Assembly: GCF_008364825.1 (NCBI RefSeq)
Contig: NZ_VTTO01000002.1
Coordinates: 558,001-622,000, forward strand
DNA from: Azospirillum sp. B21
Lineage (GTDB): Bacteria > Pseudomonadota > Alphaproteobacteria > Azospirillales > Azospirillaceae
Reading direction: 5' to 3'
Length of the DNA stretch: 64,000 bases
A program made the position numbers and the translations under genes. This document shows positions 44,300 through 54,040 of this stretch, piece by piece (the stretch's first letter is position 1; each line of letters opens with the position of its first letter). The notes beneath the pieces were generated by a model. The model had not been told where the DNA came from and searched no databases. It was given only the letters and a program-made list of their open reading frames with translations.

Positions 44300-45406
44300 A
44301 TGGCCGAAGACAGCACGGTGACCAAGCCGCGCGTGGTGGGCGGTAGCGGCAGGCTGCTGCATGGCGGCGACCTGGACGGCGCCCGCGCCGCCTTCCCCGG
44401 GGCACCCGAACCCTGGATCGACCTGTCCACCGGCATCAACCCCTGGCCCTACCCGCTGCCGCCGGTGCCGCCGCAGGCCTGGACCCGGCTGCCCGGCCGG
44501 GCGGAGGAGGAGGCGTTGCGCGCCGCCGCCGCCGCCTGCTACGGCGCGCAATCGGCGGAACTGGTGGCTGCCGCGTCCGGTTCGCAGGCGCTGATCCAGC
44601 TGCTGCCGCGCCTGCTGCCGCCCGGCCGGGTCGCGGTTGTGGAGCCGACCTATGCCGAGCATGCCCGCTGCTGGACGCTGGCCGGCCATGAGGTGCGTGG
44701 GGTGAGGGGCACGGACATCCTGATCCCGGATGCCCCGGATGTCCTTGTCGTGGTCAACCCCAACAACCCGGATGGCCGACTCCTGGCGCCGGAGCGGCTG
44801 CTGGAGCTGGCGCAGGCGCAGGCGGCGCGCGGCGGCTGGCTGGTGGTGGACGAGGCCTTCGCCGACATGGAGCCGGAGCAGAGCGTCGCCCGTTTCGCCG
44901 GCCGGCCGGGGCTGGTGGTCCTGCGCTCCTTCGGGAAGTTTTTCGGGCTGGCGGGCCTGCGGCTGGGGATCGCGCTGGCGCCGGCCGGGCTGGCGGCGGC
45001 GTTGCGCGACGCCGTCGGCCCGTGGGCGGTGTCCGGCCCTGGCCTGTCCATCGCCACTGCGGCGCTCGGCGACCACGACTGGATCGCCGGGACGCGCGGC
45101 ATGCTGGACGACGCGATGGCGCGGCTGCGCCGCCTGCTGTCCCGTGCCGGTCTGGCGGTGGTCGGCGGCACTGCGCTGTTCTGCCTCGTCGAAGATCGGC
45201 GGGCGCCTGGCCTCTATCGCGCGTTGGGGGAAGCCGGGATCCTCGTGCGCCGGTTCGAACGGCGGCCCGATTGGCTGCGCTTCGGGCTGCCTGGGCCGGA
45301 GGAGTCCTGGCAGCGGCTTAGCGTCGCACTCGACGGCCATGGGACCTGGGAGCAAGGCGGGGACAAGGTTGGGACGGTGCAACCAAGCAAAAGGTCAGCG
45401 CCTTGA
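44300..45406 (+). CDS. cobC: Threonine-phosphate decarboxylase
   Basis: 368 residues of the fold-type I aminotransferase family: DLSTGINPWPYPLPP, NPNNPDGR, VVDEAFADMEP and the PLP Lys in LRSFGKFFGLAGLRLG. It makes (R)-1-amino-2-propanol phosphate, the substrate used with CobD in cobalamin side-chain assembly; CobC is the Pseudomonas/Rhodobacter name. A GAAGGAGG ribosome site precedes the ATG. It is divergent from cobD across 69 bases, which presumably hold both promoters. No B12 riboswitch was recognised there. Confidence 0.92.
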   Translation: MAEDSTVTKPRVVGGSGRLLHGGDLDGARAAFPGAPEPWIDLSTGINPWPYPLPPVPPQAWTRLPGRAEEEALRAAAAACYGAQSAELVAAASGSQALIQLLPRLLPPGRVAVVEPTYAEHARCWTLAGHEVRGVRGTDILIPDAPDVLVVVNPNNPDGRLLAPERLLELAQAQAARGGWLVVDEAFADMEPEQSVARFAGRPGLVVLRSFGKFFGLAGLRLGIALAPAGLAAALRDAVGPWAVSGPGLSIATAALGDHDWIAGTRGMLDDAMARLRRLLSRAGLAVVGGTALFCLVEDRRAPGLYRALGEAGILVRRFERRPDWLRFGLPGPEESWQRLSVALDGHGTWEQGGDKVGTVQPSKRSAP

Positions 45407-45431
45407 ACAATCGCCGAGAATTTTATATACT
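45403..45431 (+). promoter_or_regulatory. Sigma70-like promoter before the diguanylate cyclase gene
   Basis: TTGAAC, a 17-base spacer and TATACT, good matches to -35 and -10 elements. The -35 overlaps the cobC stop codon. The downstream gene starts about 94 bases further on, leaving a moderately long leader. Confidence 0.55.
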
Positions 45432-45524
45432 CAACTGTTTTTAGAAGTCTGACCGGAGCACTTCGACCCCTTGGGGCCGCGCCGGCATTGCAGGGAAATA
45501 AAATTCTATGGGACACTGTGTGCC

Positions 45525-47168
45525 ATGCTGGTTTCGGAAAGCATGGCAATGATCTCCGACCGTGGCGTGCATGACATGCGGGGCTCCGCATGGTCGGCCT
45601 ACGACCGTTTGCCGGTCGGGGTTTGCATCGTCACGGCATCGGGGATGATTCGCTACGCCAACCCGACGCTGCACGGGCTGCTCGGCTGCGAACCGGGCGG
45701 GCTGCCGGGGCGGAGCCTGTGCGAGTTCGATCTGGATCGCAGCCTGCCGCAGGCATGGCCGGCGCGGCTGGCCGACGGCGCCGTCCGCTGGGTGGCGGTG
45801 GCGGAAATGCCCCTTCCCGCGGACGCCGATGGTGAGGGTGCGGATGCGCTGCGGATGCTGACGGTGACGGATGTCGACGCCCTGTGCCGTCAGGAGAAGG
45901 TGTCCGGCGACGGCGTCCCCTCCCGCCCCGGCCCCGCCGGAATGCCGATGGTCGACGCCCTGCTGGAAGCGGCTCCGGTGCCGCTGTTCGTCAAGGATGC
46001 CGACGGCCAGTACATTGCGGTCAACGACGCCTTCGCGCGCCTCACCGGTATCAGCAGGGCGGACATGCTGCGGCGGACCACCTTTGCGCTGACGGGCCCG
46101 GACATGGCGAGGGAGCATGTCGGCCAGGACCGCGCAGTGATGGAGCGGGAGGGCAGCGTCCAGTACGAGGCGCCGGTCCGCACGGCGGAGGGCGCGATGC
46201 GCATGGTCAACCTGACCAAGGCCGCCTTCCGCGACCAGGCCGGCAATCCGATGGGCATCGTCGGCGCCATCCACGAACTGACGGAAACCCGACCGAACGA
46301 GGAGCGGCTGGAAGCGATCCTGGAGCAGAGCCCGATCGGCGTCTCCGTTTCCCGGCGCGACGACGGGCGGATCGTCTTCGTCAACACCCGCTTCGCCGAA
46401 CTGATCGGCCTGCCGCGGGAAAAGCTGATCGGCAGCCGCGCCCGCGACTATTACCTGGACAGCCACCAGCGCCTGCGCGTGCTGGAACGTCTGCGCGGCG
46501 GCGGCGGGGTCACCAACATGGAGGTCCAGTTCAAGCGGGCCGACGGGTCGCCCTTCTGGACGCTGTTCACCGTGAACCAGGCGGTGATCCAGGGCGTGCC
46601 GGTCAATCTGGCCTGGATCTACGATTACACCGAACGCCGCAGCATGGAAGAGGCGCTGCGCGACATGGCATCGCGCGATCCGCTGACCGGCATCTACAAT
46701 CGCCGCTCCTTCATGGAACTGGCCCGTTCCCAGCTGGCCCGCGCCCACCGCTTCCACGAACCGCTGTCGGTCTTCGTGCTGGACGTCGACCATTTCAAAC
46801 GGATCAACGACACCTTCGGCCATGCCACCGGCGACGATGCGCTGCGCATGGTCGCCGCCGGCTGCCAGGCGATCCTGCGGGAATACGACCTGCTGGGCCG
46901 GCTGGGCGGGGAGGAGTTCGTGGTGGTCCTGCCCGGCGCCACCGCCGACGAAAGCCGCGTGGTGGCCGAGCGGGTGCGCCGCCACCTCGCCCGCATGCCG
47001 ATCGAGGCACCGGACGGAACCTTCCGCCTGACCGCAAGCATCGGCATCGCCGGGCTGGAGGGCGCCACCGACACGCTGGAGCGGGCGATCCACCGCGCCG
47101 ACCTCGCGCTCTATCGTGCAAAGCATCTGGGCCGCAACCGCGTGGCGGTGTTCGAGCCGGGAATGTAG
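45525..47168 (+). CDS. PAS-containing diguanylate cyclase
   Basis: About 547 residues with no membrane segment. Three PAS-like regions follow one another (about 22-110, 135-250 and 265-375), the second containing FVKDADGQYIAVNDAFARLTG and the third DDGRIVFVNTRFAELIG. A GGDEF domain follows: DPLTGIYNRRSF, DVDHFKRINDTFGH and an intact GGEEF. It should make c-di-GMP from GTP. An RxxD inhibitory site is not evident before GGEEF. The ATG at 45525 or at 45543 (GGAAAG upstream) could be the true start. Confidence 0.92.
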   Translation: MLVSESMAMISDRGVHDMRGSAWSAYDRLPVGVCIVTASGMIRYANPTLHGLLGCEPGGLPGRSLCEFDLDRSLPQAWPARLADGAVRWVAVAEMPLPADADGEGADALRMLTVTDVDALCRQEKVSGDGVPSRPGPAGMPMVDALLEAAPVPLFVKDADGQYIAVNDAFARLTGISRADMLRRTTFALTGPDMAREHVGQDRAVMEREGSVQYEAPVRTAEGAMRMVNLTKAAFRDQAGNPMGIVGAIHELTETRPNEERLEAILEQSPIGVSVSRRDDGRIVFVNTRFAELIGLPREKLIGSRARDYYLDSHQRLRVLERLRGGGGVTNMEVQFKRADGSPFWTLFTVNQAVIQGVPVNLAWIYDYTERRSMEEALRDMASRDPLTGIYNRRSFMELARSQLARAHRFHEPLSVFVLDVDHFKRINDTFGHATGDDALRMVAAGCQAILREYDLLGRLGGEEFVVVLPGATADESRVVAERVRRHLARMPIEAPDGTFRLTASIGIAGLEGATDTLERAIHRADLALYRAKHLGRNRVAVFEPGM

Positions 47169-47185
47169 GAGCCCGAGCCCGATTT

Positions 47186-48088
47186 CTATTCCCGGTCCAG
47201 ATTGACGATCCCCACCACCCGGTTGCCGGTGCCGACGAAGGTCAGCTGGTCGAACCCGACCATGCGGGCCAGCGCGATGCCGCGGCCGTGGGTGGCGTGC
47301 GATTGGGAGGCATCGACCGACAGGTAGCGGTTGAAGTCGAAGCCCGGCCCCATATCGGTGACGGTGAAGATGACGCGGCTGTCGCTGCGCTCCACATGCA
47401 GGGTGGCGTACTTGTCGCGGTGCTCGGACGAGGCCAGCCGCGCTTCGATCTCGCGGGACAGCATGCCGCTGGCCTTCAGTCGGCCTTTCGCCTCGAACCC
47501 GATGCCGAGATTGCCGTGCTCCACCGCGTTGACCAGGATTTCCGACAGGCCGAAGGTCAGACTGTGCCCGGTGGAGGCGACCGACGACAGGGCGATGGCG
47601 AGGTTCTGCGCCTCCTGCGGGGTGCGGAAGCGGAAACGCGCGTCGCGCAGCAGCGCGATGGCGTCGGAGCGGGAGCGCAGGTCGCCTTGCAGGCTCTTCA
47701 GCCGGCCGGTCGTCTCCTCCGCCGCGCGGACGACGGAACGCAGCAGCGCGCCGTCATAGGGCTTGATCAGGTAATAGAACACCCCGGCGCGGATCGCCGC
47801 CGCGATCTCCGCGCTGCTGTCGGAGATGGTCTGCACGATGACGGGGATGCCGGCCAACTCCGGCATGCCCTTCATCCGTTCGTACAGCTCAAGCCCGTCC
47901 CCGTCGGAAAGGCGGCGGTCGAGCAGCACCACATGGATCGCCGCACCGTTGGCCGACAGGATTTCCCAGGCTTGCGCCATGGTCTCCGCCTCCAGTGTCC
48001 GGTAACCGATGCGGGACAGATATCCGGCGACGATGGCGCGGGTCATTTCCTCGTCGTCGACGACCAGAGCGGTGACGGCATCGGCCAT
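47186..48088 (-). CDS. Receiver domain fused to an RsbW-like ATPase domain
   Basis: About 300 residues. The N-terminal receiver has ALVVDDEEMTR, VVLLDRRLSDGDGL (acceptor Asp) and YYLIKPYD. It is followed by a linker and a C-terminal HATPase_c domain of the anti-sigma type (GLSEILVNAVEHGNLGIG as N-box, TDMGPGFDFN as G1 box, HGRGIALARMV). There is no His-containing dimerisation domain, so it is not an ordinary histidine kinase. Such proteins usually act as phosphorylation-controlled serine kinases or anti-sigma factors. Start at 48088 or 48142. Confidence 0.85.
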   Translation of the reverse strand: MADAVTALVVDDEEMTRAIVAGYLSRIGYRTLEAETMAQAWEILSANGAAIHVVLLDRRLSDGDGLELYERMKGMPELAGIPVIVQTISDSSAEIAAAIRAGVFYYLIKPYDGALLRSVVRAAEETTGRLKSLQGDLRSRSDAIALLRDARFRFRTPQEAQNLAIALSSVASTGHSLTFGLSEILVNAVEHGNLGIGFEAKGRLKASGMLSREIEARLASSEHRDKYATLHVERSDSRVIFTVTDMGPGFDFNRYLSVDASQSHATHGRGIALARMVGFDQLTFVGTGNRVVGIVNLDRE

Positions 48089-48221
48089 GGTCGGCGTGGC
48101 TCCAGCGGTTCGCAACAGGGAGGGAAACAAAATCCGCGGCATTTTACTGAAATCGAGCCTATCGCACAATCACCGGCGGCATTGCGCCGCAGCATGATTC
48201 GCGATCCGTGTGAGGCGCGTT

Positions 48222-51200
48222 TCAGCCGACGGGTGCCTCCAGCGACGCCGCCGCCTGCTGGGCAGCCTTCAACTCCTCCGCGACGCGGATCCCGGCGGCG
48301 GGGGTCAGCGCGTCCTGGTCCCGGCGGCGGGCGGCGATGACCAGATGATGGGCGGTGGCGGCCAGCCGGTCGAAGCCGACATTGGCGGCGGAGCCCTTCA
48401 GGATGTGCGCCTCCCGCTCGATGCCGGCGCAGTCGCCGCGGTCGATGGCGCTGCGCAGCAGGTCGAGATGCATGGGGCTGTCGCTGAAGAAGGTTTCCAG
48501 CAGCAGGGCGAAGCCGTCCTTGCCCAGGGCGTCGCGCAGTTCCTCGATCTTCTCCGCGTTGGCGGTGGCCGGTTCCGGCTCGGCCGGCGGAGACGATGGC
48601 GGAGCGGCGGACTCGCCATCCTCTCCGCTGGCCGGCTTCACGAAGCGGGCGATGGTGTCCAGCAGCTTGCGGGCATTGATCGGCTTGGACAGATAGTCGT
48701 CCATGCCGGCTTCCAGGCAGATGGCGGCGTCGCCCTGCATGGCGTTGGCGGTCAGCGCCACGATGGGAATGCGCGTGGCCGGGCCGGACAGCCGGCGGAT
48801 GCGCCGCGTCGCTTCCAGCCCGTCCATCACCGGCATCTGGACGTCCATCAGCACCAGGTCATAGGGGCGGGCGGATACCGCCTCCACCGCTTCCTCGCCG
48901 TTCGACACCGCCTCCGCGCTGTGGCCGGCACGGCGCAGCAGCGCCAGCGTCAGCTGCTGGTTGACCGGATTGTCCTCCGCCACCAGCACGCGGGCCCGCG
49001 GCTTGCCGTCGGGCGGAGCCGCCGGACCGGCCGGAGTCCGGGTGGGGAGGGTGACGACATTGCCGGTCCGCGTGGGTGCCGGCCAGTCCGGCGCCGGCTT
49101 CGCCTCTTTCGCCTCCGGCCCCGATTGCGGCTCCAGCAGGCGGGCGAGGCACTGGCAGAGCGTGCTGAAGCGGATCGGCTTCGGCAGATGGGTGTCGACC
49201 GGCGCCCGCTCCGGTTCCTGCCCCTCCAGCCTTTGGGAAGACGCCAGCGCCAGACGGATCCCGGCCAGCGCCGGATTGGCGCGGATGCGTTGCGCCACCT
49301 CCACCCCGGTCAGCCCCGGCATGCGGTGGTCGAGGATCGCGGCGTCGAACGGACGCCCCGCATGAGCGGCGGCGGCCAGCCGGTCCAGCGCCTGCTCGCC
49401 GTTCTCCGCGGTCTCGGTCACGATGCCGAAGCCGTCCAACTGCCGGGTCAGCAGGTCGCGGTTGACCGCGATGTCGTCGACCAGCAGCAGGCGGCGCCCG
49501 GCCCAGTTGCCGGCGGGAGTCGGGGGATGGGCGCTGCCGGCGCCGCGCTTCAGCGGGATCGACACCCAGAAGGTGCTGCCGGCGCCCGGCTGGCTCTCCA
49601 CCCCGATGCGGCCGCCCATCAGCTCCACCAGCCGCTTGCAGATCGCCAGCCCCAGGCCGGTGCCGCCATGACGCCGTGCAGCGGACGAATCGACCTGGGT
49701 GAACATGGCGAACAGGCGGGGGCGTTCTTCCTCCGGGATGCCGATGCCGGTGTCGCGCACTTCGAACCGGATGCGGACGCCGTCCCCCGCCGGCTGGTCG
49801 GGATCGGCCGGCTCCTCGCTCAGCAGGATGGTGACGCTGCCGCTGTCGGTGAACTTCACCGCGTTGCCGGCGAGGTTCAGCAGGATCTGGCGCAACCGCC
49901 CGGCATCGCCCAGCAGGGTGCCGCGCAGGCCGGGCGGCACGAAGCTGGCCAGGTCCAGCCCCTTGGCCGCCGCGCGTGGCGCCAGGATTTCCGCCACACT
50001 TTCGACCATCGGCACCAGTTCGAACTCGCCGACCTCCAGATCCAGGCGGCCGGCATCGATCTTCGAGAAATCCAGGATGTCGTTGATGATGACCAGCAGC
50101 GATTCGGCGGAATCGCGAATGGTTTCGGCATAGGTGCGCTGCTCCGCCTCCATCGGCGTGTCGAGCAGCAGCCCCGCCATGCCGATCACCCCGTTCATCG
50201 GGGTGCGGATCTCGTGACTCATCGTCGCGAGGAATTCCATCTTGATGCGCTGCCCGTCCTCCGCCCGCTCCTTGGCGTCGCGCAGCGTGTGCTCCAGCCG
50301 CTTCTCTTCCGTCAGGTCGCGCAGGATTGCGGCGTAAAGCGGCCCGGCCGCGGTCTTCACCAGCGCCATGGAGTAGGCCAGCGGGAAGCTCTCTTCGCCG
50401 TCCGGCGTTGCCCGGAGCGCAACGGCTTCCCCGCGGATGGCGGTGTCCATCGGGCGGCGGCCGCGCGCGATCTCCGACAGGGCGCGGGCGGTGGCCTCGC
50501 GCTTGTCGGCCGGCAGCAGGTCCGTCACCGGCCGGCCGACCAGCCCGCCCGGCGCGCAGCGGAAGATGGCGTGGGCGGCCGGATTGGCGGCTTCGATCAC
50601 CCCGTCGGGCCGGGCGGTGACGATGCCCTCGGCCGCGGTGTCGACGATGGCGGACAGGCGGGCGTTCGCCTCCTCCAACTCCTCGCCCTGGCGGCGCTGG
50701 GCGGCCAGCGACCGCGCCAGCAGCAGGCCGAACAGCCCCAACAGCAGGGTCATTCCCCCCGACAGCAGGGTCGCCATCCACAGATTGTCGCGCCAGTTCA
50801 CAAGCACGGCGTCCTGCCGCACGCTGACCGTCAGCACCAGCGGCCAGACCGGTGTCGTCCGGTAGGCGACGATGCGCGTGTCGGGACCGGCGCCGACATC
50901 AGTGCCGGAATGGCGGAACACGCCGTATTCGGCTTGCGGCAGGCGCTCGCGGAACAGCGGCGTCGCGGCGAAGGAGCGGCCGATCTCCTCCCCCGCCTGC
51001 GGCTGGACGGTCAGCAGCGTGCCGTCATAGCGGTAGAGCGCGATGCGGTCGCCCACTCCGGCCGCGTCGCCGCCCTGGACCGCGCGGTACAGCCCCTGGA
51101 AATAGTCCGGGTTGACGGTGGCGACGACCACTGCCTGAAGCATGCCGTCGGCATCGCGGAGCGCGCGGCTCATCGGCAGAAGCCAGCGCCCGGACCGCTC

Positions 51201-51608
51201 GCCCCCCGCCGCGCGGTCCAGCAGGCCGCGCCCCGGCCGGGGATCGCCGATCACCAACGTGCGGCCCTGGCCGGCGGTCTGCAGGCGGAAGGCGTCCAGC
51301 TCCGTCAGGTAGGCGTCGCCGGGATGCGCGCCCTCGGTCGTGGCCAGGATGCGGCCGGTGCGGTCCAGCAGGGTCAGTCCCCGCAGGTGCGGCGACCGCC
51401 GCAGCCGGTCGGTCAGAAGCGCCGCCAGATCGGGACCGGGCCGGCCATCCTCGCCCGTCCAGCTGGCGTCGGCCAGGGAATCGACGATCGCCGACAGCGT
51501 GACGTCCACCGACTGTACCGTGCGGGTGGTCGACACCTCCAACGCGGCGGCGAGGCTGGCGAGATTGATCTCCGCGGTGTCGAGCGCCGCCTTGCGCGCG
51601 GCGATCAA
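48222..51608 (-). CDS. Hybrid sensor kinase: Cache-PAS-HisKA-HATPase-REC-REC-Hpt
   Basis: 1128 residues from the TTG at 51608. An extracytoplasmic double-Cache-like sensor (about 10-270) is followed by a membrane segment ([18 protein letters not shown]), PAS, HisKA with [12 protein letters not shown], HATPase ([25 protein letters not shown]), two receivers (Asp in [10 protein letters not shown] and [12 protein letters not shown]) and a C-terminal Hpt ([12 protein letters not shown]). A first membrane helix, [11 protein letters not shown], is encoded in frame just upstream of 51608, so translation probably begins higher up, at a CTG (51722 or 51695); no ATG, GTG or TTG exists there. Confidence 0.88.
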   Translation of the reverse strand: MIAARKAALDTAEINLASLAAALEVSTTRTVQSVDVTLSAIVDSLADASWTGEDGRPGPDLAALLTDRLRRSPHLRGLTLLDRTGRILATTEGAHPGDAYLTELDAFRLQTAGQGRTLVIGDPRPGRGLLDRAAGGERSGRWLLPMSRALRDADGMLQAVVVATVNPDYFQGLYRAVQGGDAAGVGDRIALYRYDGTLLTVQPQAGEEIGRSFAATPLFRERLPQAEYGVFRHSGTDVGAGPDTRIVAYRTTPVWPLVLTVSVRQDAVLVNWRDNLWMATLLSGGMTLLLGLFGLLLARSLAAQRRQGEELEEANARLSAIVDTAAEGIVTARPDGVIEAANPAAHAIFRCAPGGLVGRPVTDLLPADKREATARALSEIARGRRPMDTAIRGEAVALRATPDGEESFPLAYSMALVKTAAGPLYAAILRDLTEEKRLEHTLRDAKERAEDGQRIKMEFLATMSHEIRTPMNGVIGMAGLLLDTPMEAEQRTYAETIRDSAESLLVIINDILDFSKIDAGRLDLEVGEFELVPMVESVAEILAPRAAAKGLDLASFVPPGLRGTLLGDAGRLRQILLNLAGNAVKFTDSGSVTILLSEEPADPDQPAGDGVRIRFEVRDTGIGIPEEERPRLFAMFTQVDSSAARRHGGTGLGLAICKRLVELMGGRIGVESQPGAGSTFWVSIPLKRGAGSAHPPTPAGNWAGRRLLLVDDIAVNRDLLTRQLDGFGIVTETAENGEQALDRLAAAAHAGRPFDAAILDHRMPGLTGVEVAQRIRANPALAGIRLALASSQRLEGQEPERAPVDTHLPKPIRFSTLCQCLARLLEPQSGPEAKEAKPAPDWPAPTRTGNVVTLPTRTPAGPAAPPDGKPRARVLVAEDNPVNQQLTLALLRRAGHSAEAVSNGEEAVEAVSARPYDLVLMDVQMPVMDGLEATRRIRRLSGPATRIPIVALTANAMQGDAAICLEAGMDDYLSKPINARKLLDTIARFVKPASGEDGESAAPPSSPPAEPEPATANAEKIEELRDALGKDGFALLLETFFSDSPMHLDLLRSAIDRGDCAGIEREAHILKGSAANVGFDRLAATAHHLVIAARRRDQDALTPAAGIRVAEELKAAQQAAASLEAPVG

Positions 51609-51960
51609 TTGCTGTCCCTGATTGACCAGCAGGGCGAAGACGGCCAGAAGGGCAAAGGCGATGATGCCGCCGCGCTTCTGGAAAAGACCCTTCAGATCCG
51701 CTTTTGCTGGGGGCGAGGACAGGGCTTGCGTTCCGGACGGTCAGGTGTGGTCGAACGGGTTGGGTCGGGCAGGCGTGGTCATCCGCACCTGGCCCGGTGC
51801 CTGGCCGACGTTGGCTCTCGCGACAATAGCAGCTACGCGGACCATACGCCAAGCACCCACTGCCGTTTGCAACCGATCGATGCTAAGATGCCGCTCCCGC
51901 CGCATGGCGTTGCGCGGCGATGATGAAGAACAGGGTCGAGTGGTTAACGAAAGGTGTGAC

Positions 51961-52770
51961 ATGGCGACGCGGATCCTTTGGGCTGTCTGCTGCACAATTC
52001 TGTTCCTTCTGGTTGCCGGCAACACTGCACCGGCAACTGCACAGGACGGGAGACTTCAGAAAATTGCGGCGCAGAAGCAACTTCGTGTCTGCTCTTGGCC
52101 TGATTACTACGCGATCTCGTTCCGGAATCCGCGGACCGGCGCGCTGGAGGGGCTGGACGCCGAACTGGCTCAGGCCTTCGCCGACGATCTCGGCGTGCAG
52201 CTGACGGTGGTGGAAAGCAGCTTTCCCCGCTTCATCGACGATCTGCTGGCCGACCGCTGCGATATCGGCATGTTCGCCATCGGCGCCACCCCGGCGCGGG
52301 CCCAGCGCGTGGCCTTCAGCCAGCCCTATCTGCGCAGCGGCATCTATGCGGTGACCACCCAGACCAACGACACCATCCGCCGCTGGGAGGATCTGGACCG
52401 CGGCGGCAATGTCGTGGCGGTGCAGAAGGACACCTATATGGACGGCTACGCCCGCAGCGCGATGAAGTCCGCCCGCATCGTCGCCGTCACCCGCCCGCAG
52501 GAGCGCGAGGAGGAGGTGCAGGCCGGCCGCGCTGACGCCTTCCTGACCGACTATCCCTATGGTCAGCGCATGCTGGCATTCCATCCCTGGGCGCGGCTGG
52601 TCGTGCCGGACATGCCGGTCCAGCCGACGCCCTACGCCTATGCGGTGGCGCCGGGCGACGCCGCGTGGCTGGAGCGGGTCAACGCCTTCGTCGCTGCCAT
52701 CAAGGCCGACGGCCGGCTGGAGACCATCGCCGCCCGGTACAAGCTGACCCCCATCGTGGCGCGGGACTGA
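51961..52770 (+). CDS. Periplasmic solute-binding protein, amino-acid type
   Basis: 269 residues with a signal peptide (MATRILWAVCCTILFLLVAG, cleavage about ATA-QD). The fold is SBP family 3: LRVCSWPDYYAISFRNPRTGALEGLDAEL, DRCDIGMFAIGATPAR and a C-terminal ETIAARYKL. A GAAAGGTG ribosome site precedes the ATG. No permease or ATPase is adjacent. It is divergent from the large hybrid kinase, which has an external sensor domain, so it may deliver a ligand to that kinase or work with a remote transporter. Confidence 0.87.
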   Translation: MATRILWAVCCTILFLLVAGNTAPATAQDGRLQKIAAQKQLRVCSWPDYYAISFRNPRTGALEGLDAELAQAFADDLGVQLTVVESSFPRFIDDLLADRCDIGMFAIGATPARAQRVAFSQPYLRSGIYAVTTQTNDTIRRWEDLDRGGNVVAVQKDTYMDGYARSAMKSARIVAVTRPQEREEEVQAGRADAFLTDYPYGQRMLAFHPWARLVVPDMPVQPTPYAYAVAPGDAAWLERVNAFVAAIKADGRLETIAARYKLTPIVARD

Positions 52771-52852
52771 ACCGCGCCATAAGAATGCGTCCCCGGGAAC
52801 GATCCGGTTTAGGATATGTGGCGTGGTCCAGCATCGCACTGGGGAATCGTCG

Positions 52853-53479
52853 ATGATCCTGATCGGACAGTATGACTCGCCCTTCGTTCGCCGCGTCGCC
52901 GTCGCCCTGCGGCTCTACGGCATGGCCTACGAGCACTGGCCCTGGTCGGTCTTCTCCGACGCGGCGGAGCTTGCGCGCTTCAACCCGTTGAAGCGCGTGC
53001 CGACGCTGGTGCTGGACGACGGGGAGGTGCTGATCGAGAGCGGCGCCATCCTCGACCATCTCGACGAGGCTGCCGGGCCGGACCGGGCGCTGATCGCCCG
53101 CCAGGGTGCGGAGCGGCGCCGGGCGCTGAAGCTCTGCGCGCTGTCGACCGGGCTGGCGGACAAGGCGGTCAGCCTCGTCTATGAACGGGTCCTGCACAAG
53201 GAACGCTCGGATGTGTGGGTGGAGCGCTGCACCGGCCAGATCGGCGCCGTCCTCGACGTTCTGGAGGCCGAGCGTGCCGCCGCGGCGGGACCCTGGTGGT
53301 TCGGCGAGCGGATCGGCCATGCCGACATCGCCGCGGGATGCGCCCTGCGCTTCGTCGGCGAAGCGCATGCCGCCGTCTTCGACCGTGCCCGTTGGCCGGC
53401 GCTTGCCGCGCATTCCGACGCCTGCGAGGCGATGGCGGAGTTCCAGGCGGTGGTGCAGCCCTTTTCGATCAGCGCCTGA
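52853..53479 (+). CDS. Glutathione S-transferase family protein
   Basis: 208 residues: an N-terminal thioredoxin-like domain (ILIGQYDSPFVRRVAVALRL, with the Ser at the glutathione-activating position; FNPLKRVPTLVLDDGEVLIESGAILDHLD for glutathione contacts) and a C-terminal helical domain (WWFGERIGHADIAAGCAL). This resembles the YfcF/YibF-type bacterial GSTs. The ATG at 52853 begins the fold. It is a stand-alone gene; the substrate cannot be told. Confidence 0.9.
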   Translation: MILIGQYDSPFVRRVAVALRLYGMAYEHWPWSVFSDAAELARFNPLKRVPTLVLDDGEVLIESGAILDHLDEAAGPDRALIARQGAERRRALKLCALSTGLADKAVSLVYERVLHKERSDVWVERCTGQIGAVLDVLEAERAAAAGPWWFGERIGHADIAAGCALRFVGEAHAAVFDRARWPALAAHSDACEAMAEFQAVVQPFSISA

Positions 53480-53518
53480 CCGTTAGGCGGGCTGCGGCGT
53501 CCGAAGCAAGGGGGCCAC

Positions 53519-53637
53519 GGATTACACGGATTTGGACACGGATTTCACGGATGTCTTTTCATGGAGCGTCGACAGATTGCAGGCGCGCTGAATAGAAAAA
53601 TCCGTGTAATCCTTGCTTGAATTCGTGAAATCCGTGT
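53519..53637. repeat. Crossed pair of perfect inverted repeats
   Basis: GGATTACACGGATTT (53519-53533) is the exact complement of 53598-53612, and ACACGGATTTCACG (53536-53549) of 53624-53637. The order is A, B, A', B', so the two pairings cross rather than nest. The arms share the ACGGATTT word. The stretch is less GC-rich than its neighbours and lies between the GST gene and the convergent DUF1244 gene. Confidence 0.85.
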
Positions 53638-53681
53638 GAGTCTTGCTATCCAAGCCAAGCCCTTCGCAGGATCGCCGCGCC

Positions 53682-54008
53682 TTACCGGTGCCCGCTGATT
53701 TCCGCGTGCAGCGGCTTGGTGTCCTCGAATTTCTGCTGCTGTTCGGGGGTGGCGTCCTTCTGGTGCTTCTGCTTCCATTCGGAATAGGGCATGCCGTAGA
53801 CGGCGATGCGGGCGTCCTCGTCGGACAGAGTGACGCCGCGCTCCTTGGCGGCCGCCGCATACCATTTGGACAGGCAGTTGCGGCAGAAGCCGGCGAGATT
53901 CATCAGGTCGATGTTCTGCACGTCGGTGCGCTTGCGCAGATGTTCGACTAGGCCGCGGAAGGCCGCGGCTTCCAGTTCGATGCGGGTCTGGTGGTCCAGA
54001 TCGGCCAT
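53682..54008 (-). CDS. DUF1244 family protein
   Basis: 108 residues. The family landmark is LAGFCRNCLSKWYAAAA with its paired Cys, followed by YGMPYSEWK. DUF1244 proteins are small, conserved in alphaproteobacteria and uncharacterised; the CxxC-like pair could bind metal. The ATG at 54008 starts 32 bases after the next gene upstream ends, so it may be co-transcribed with the DUF2478-DUF364 and TusA genes. Confidence 0.85.
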   Translation of the reverse strand: MADLDHQTRIELEAAAFRGLVEHLRKRTDVQNIDLMNLAGFCRNCLSKWYAAAAKERGVTLSDEDARIAVYGMPYSEWKQKHQKDATPEQQQKFEDTKPLHAEISGHR

Positions 54009-54040
54009 GGGGTCTCTACTCCTCCGGTGTTCTTGTTCTG

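Noticed and set aside
48210..51923. Plus-strand open frame of 1237 codons opposite the Cache hybrid kinase
   Set aside because: The minus-strand frame has clear kinase, receiver and Hpt motifs; the plus frame is Arg/Gln/His/Gly-rich without motifs.
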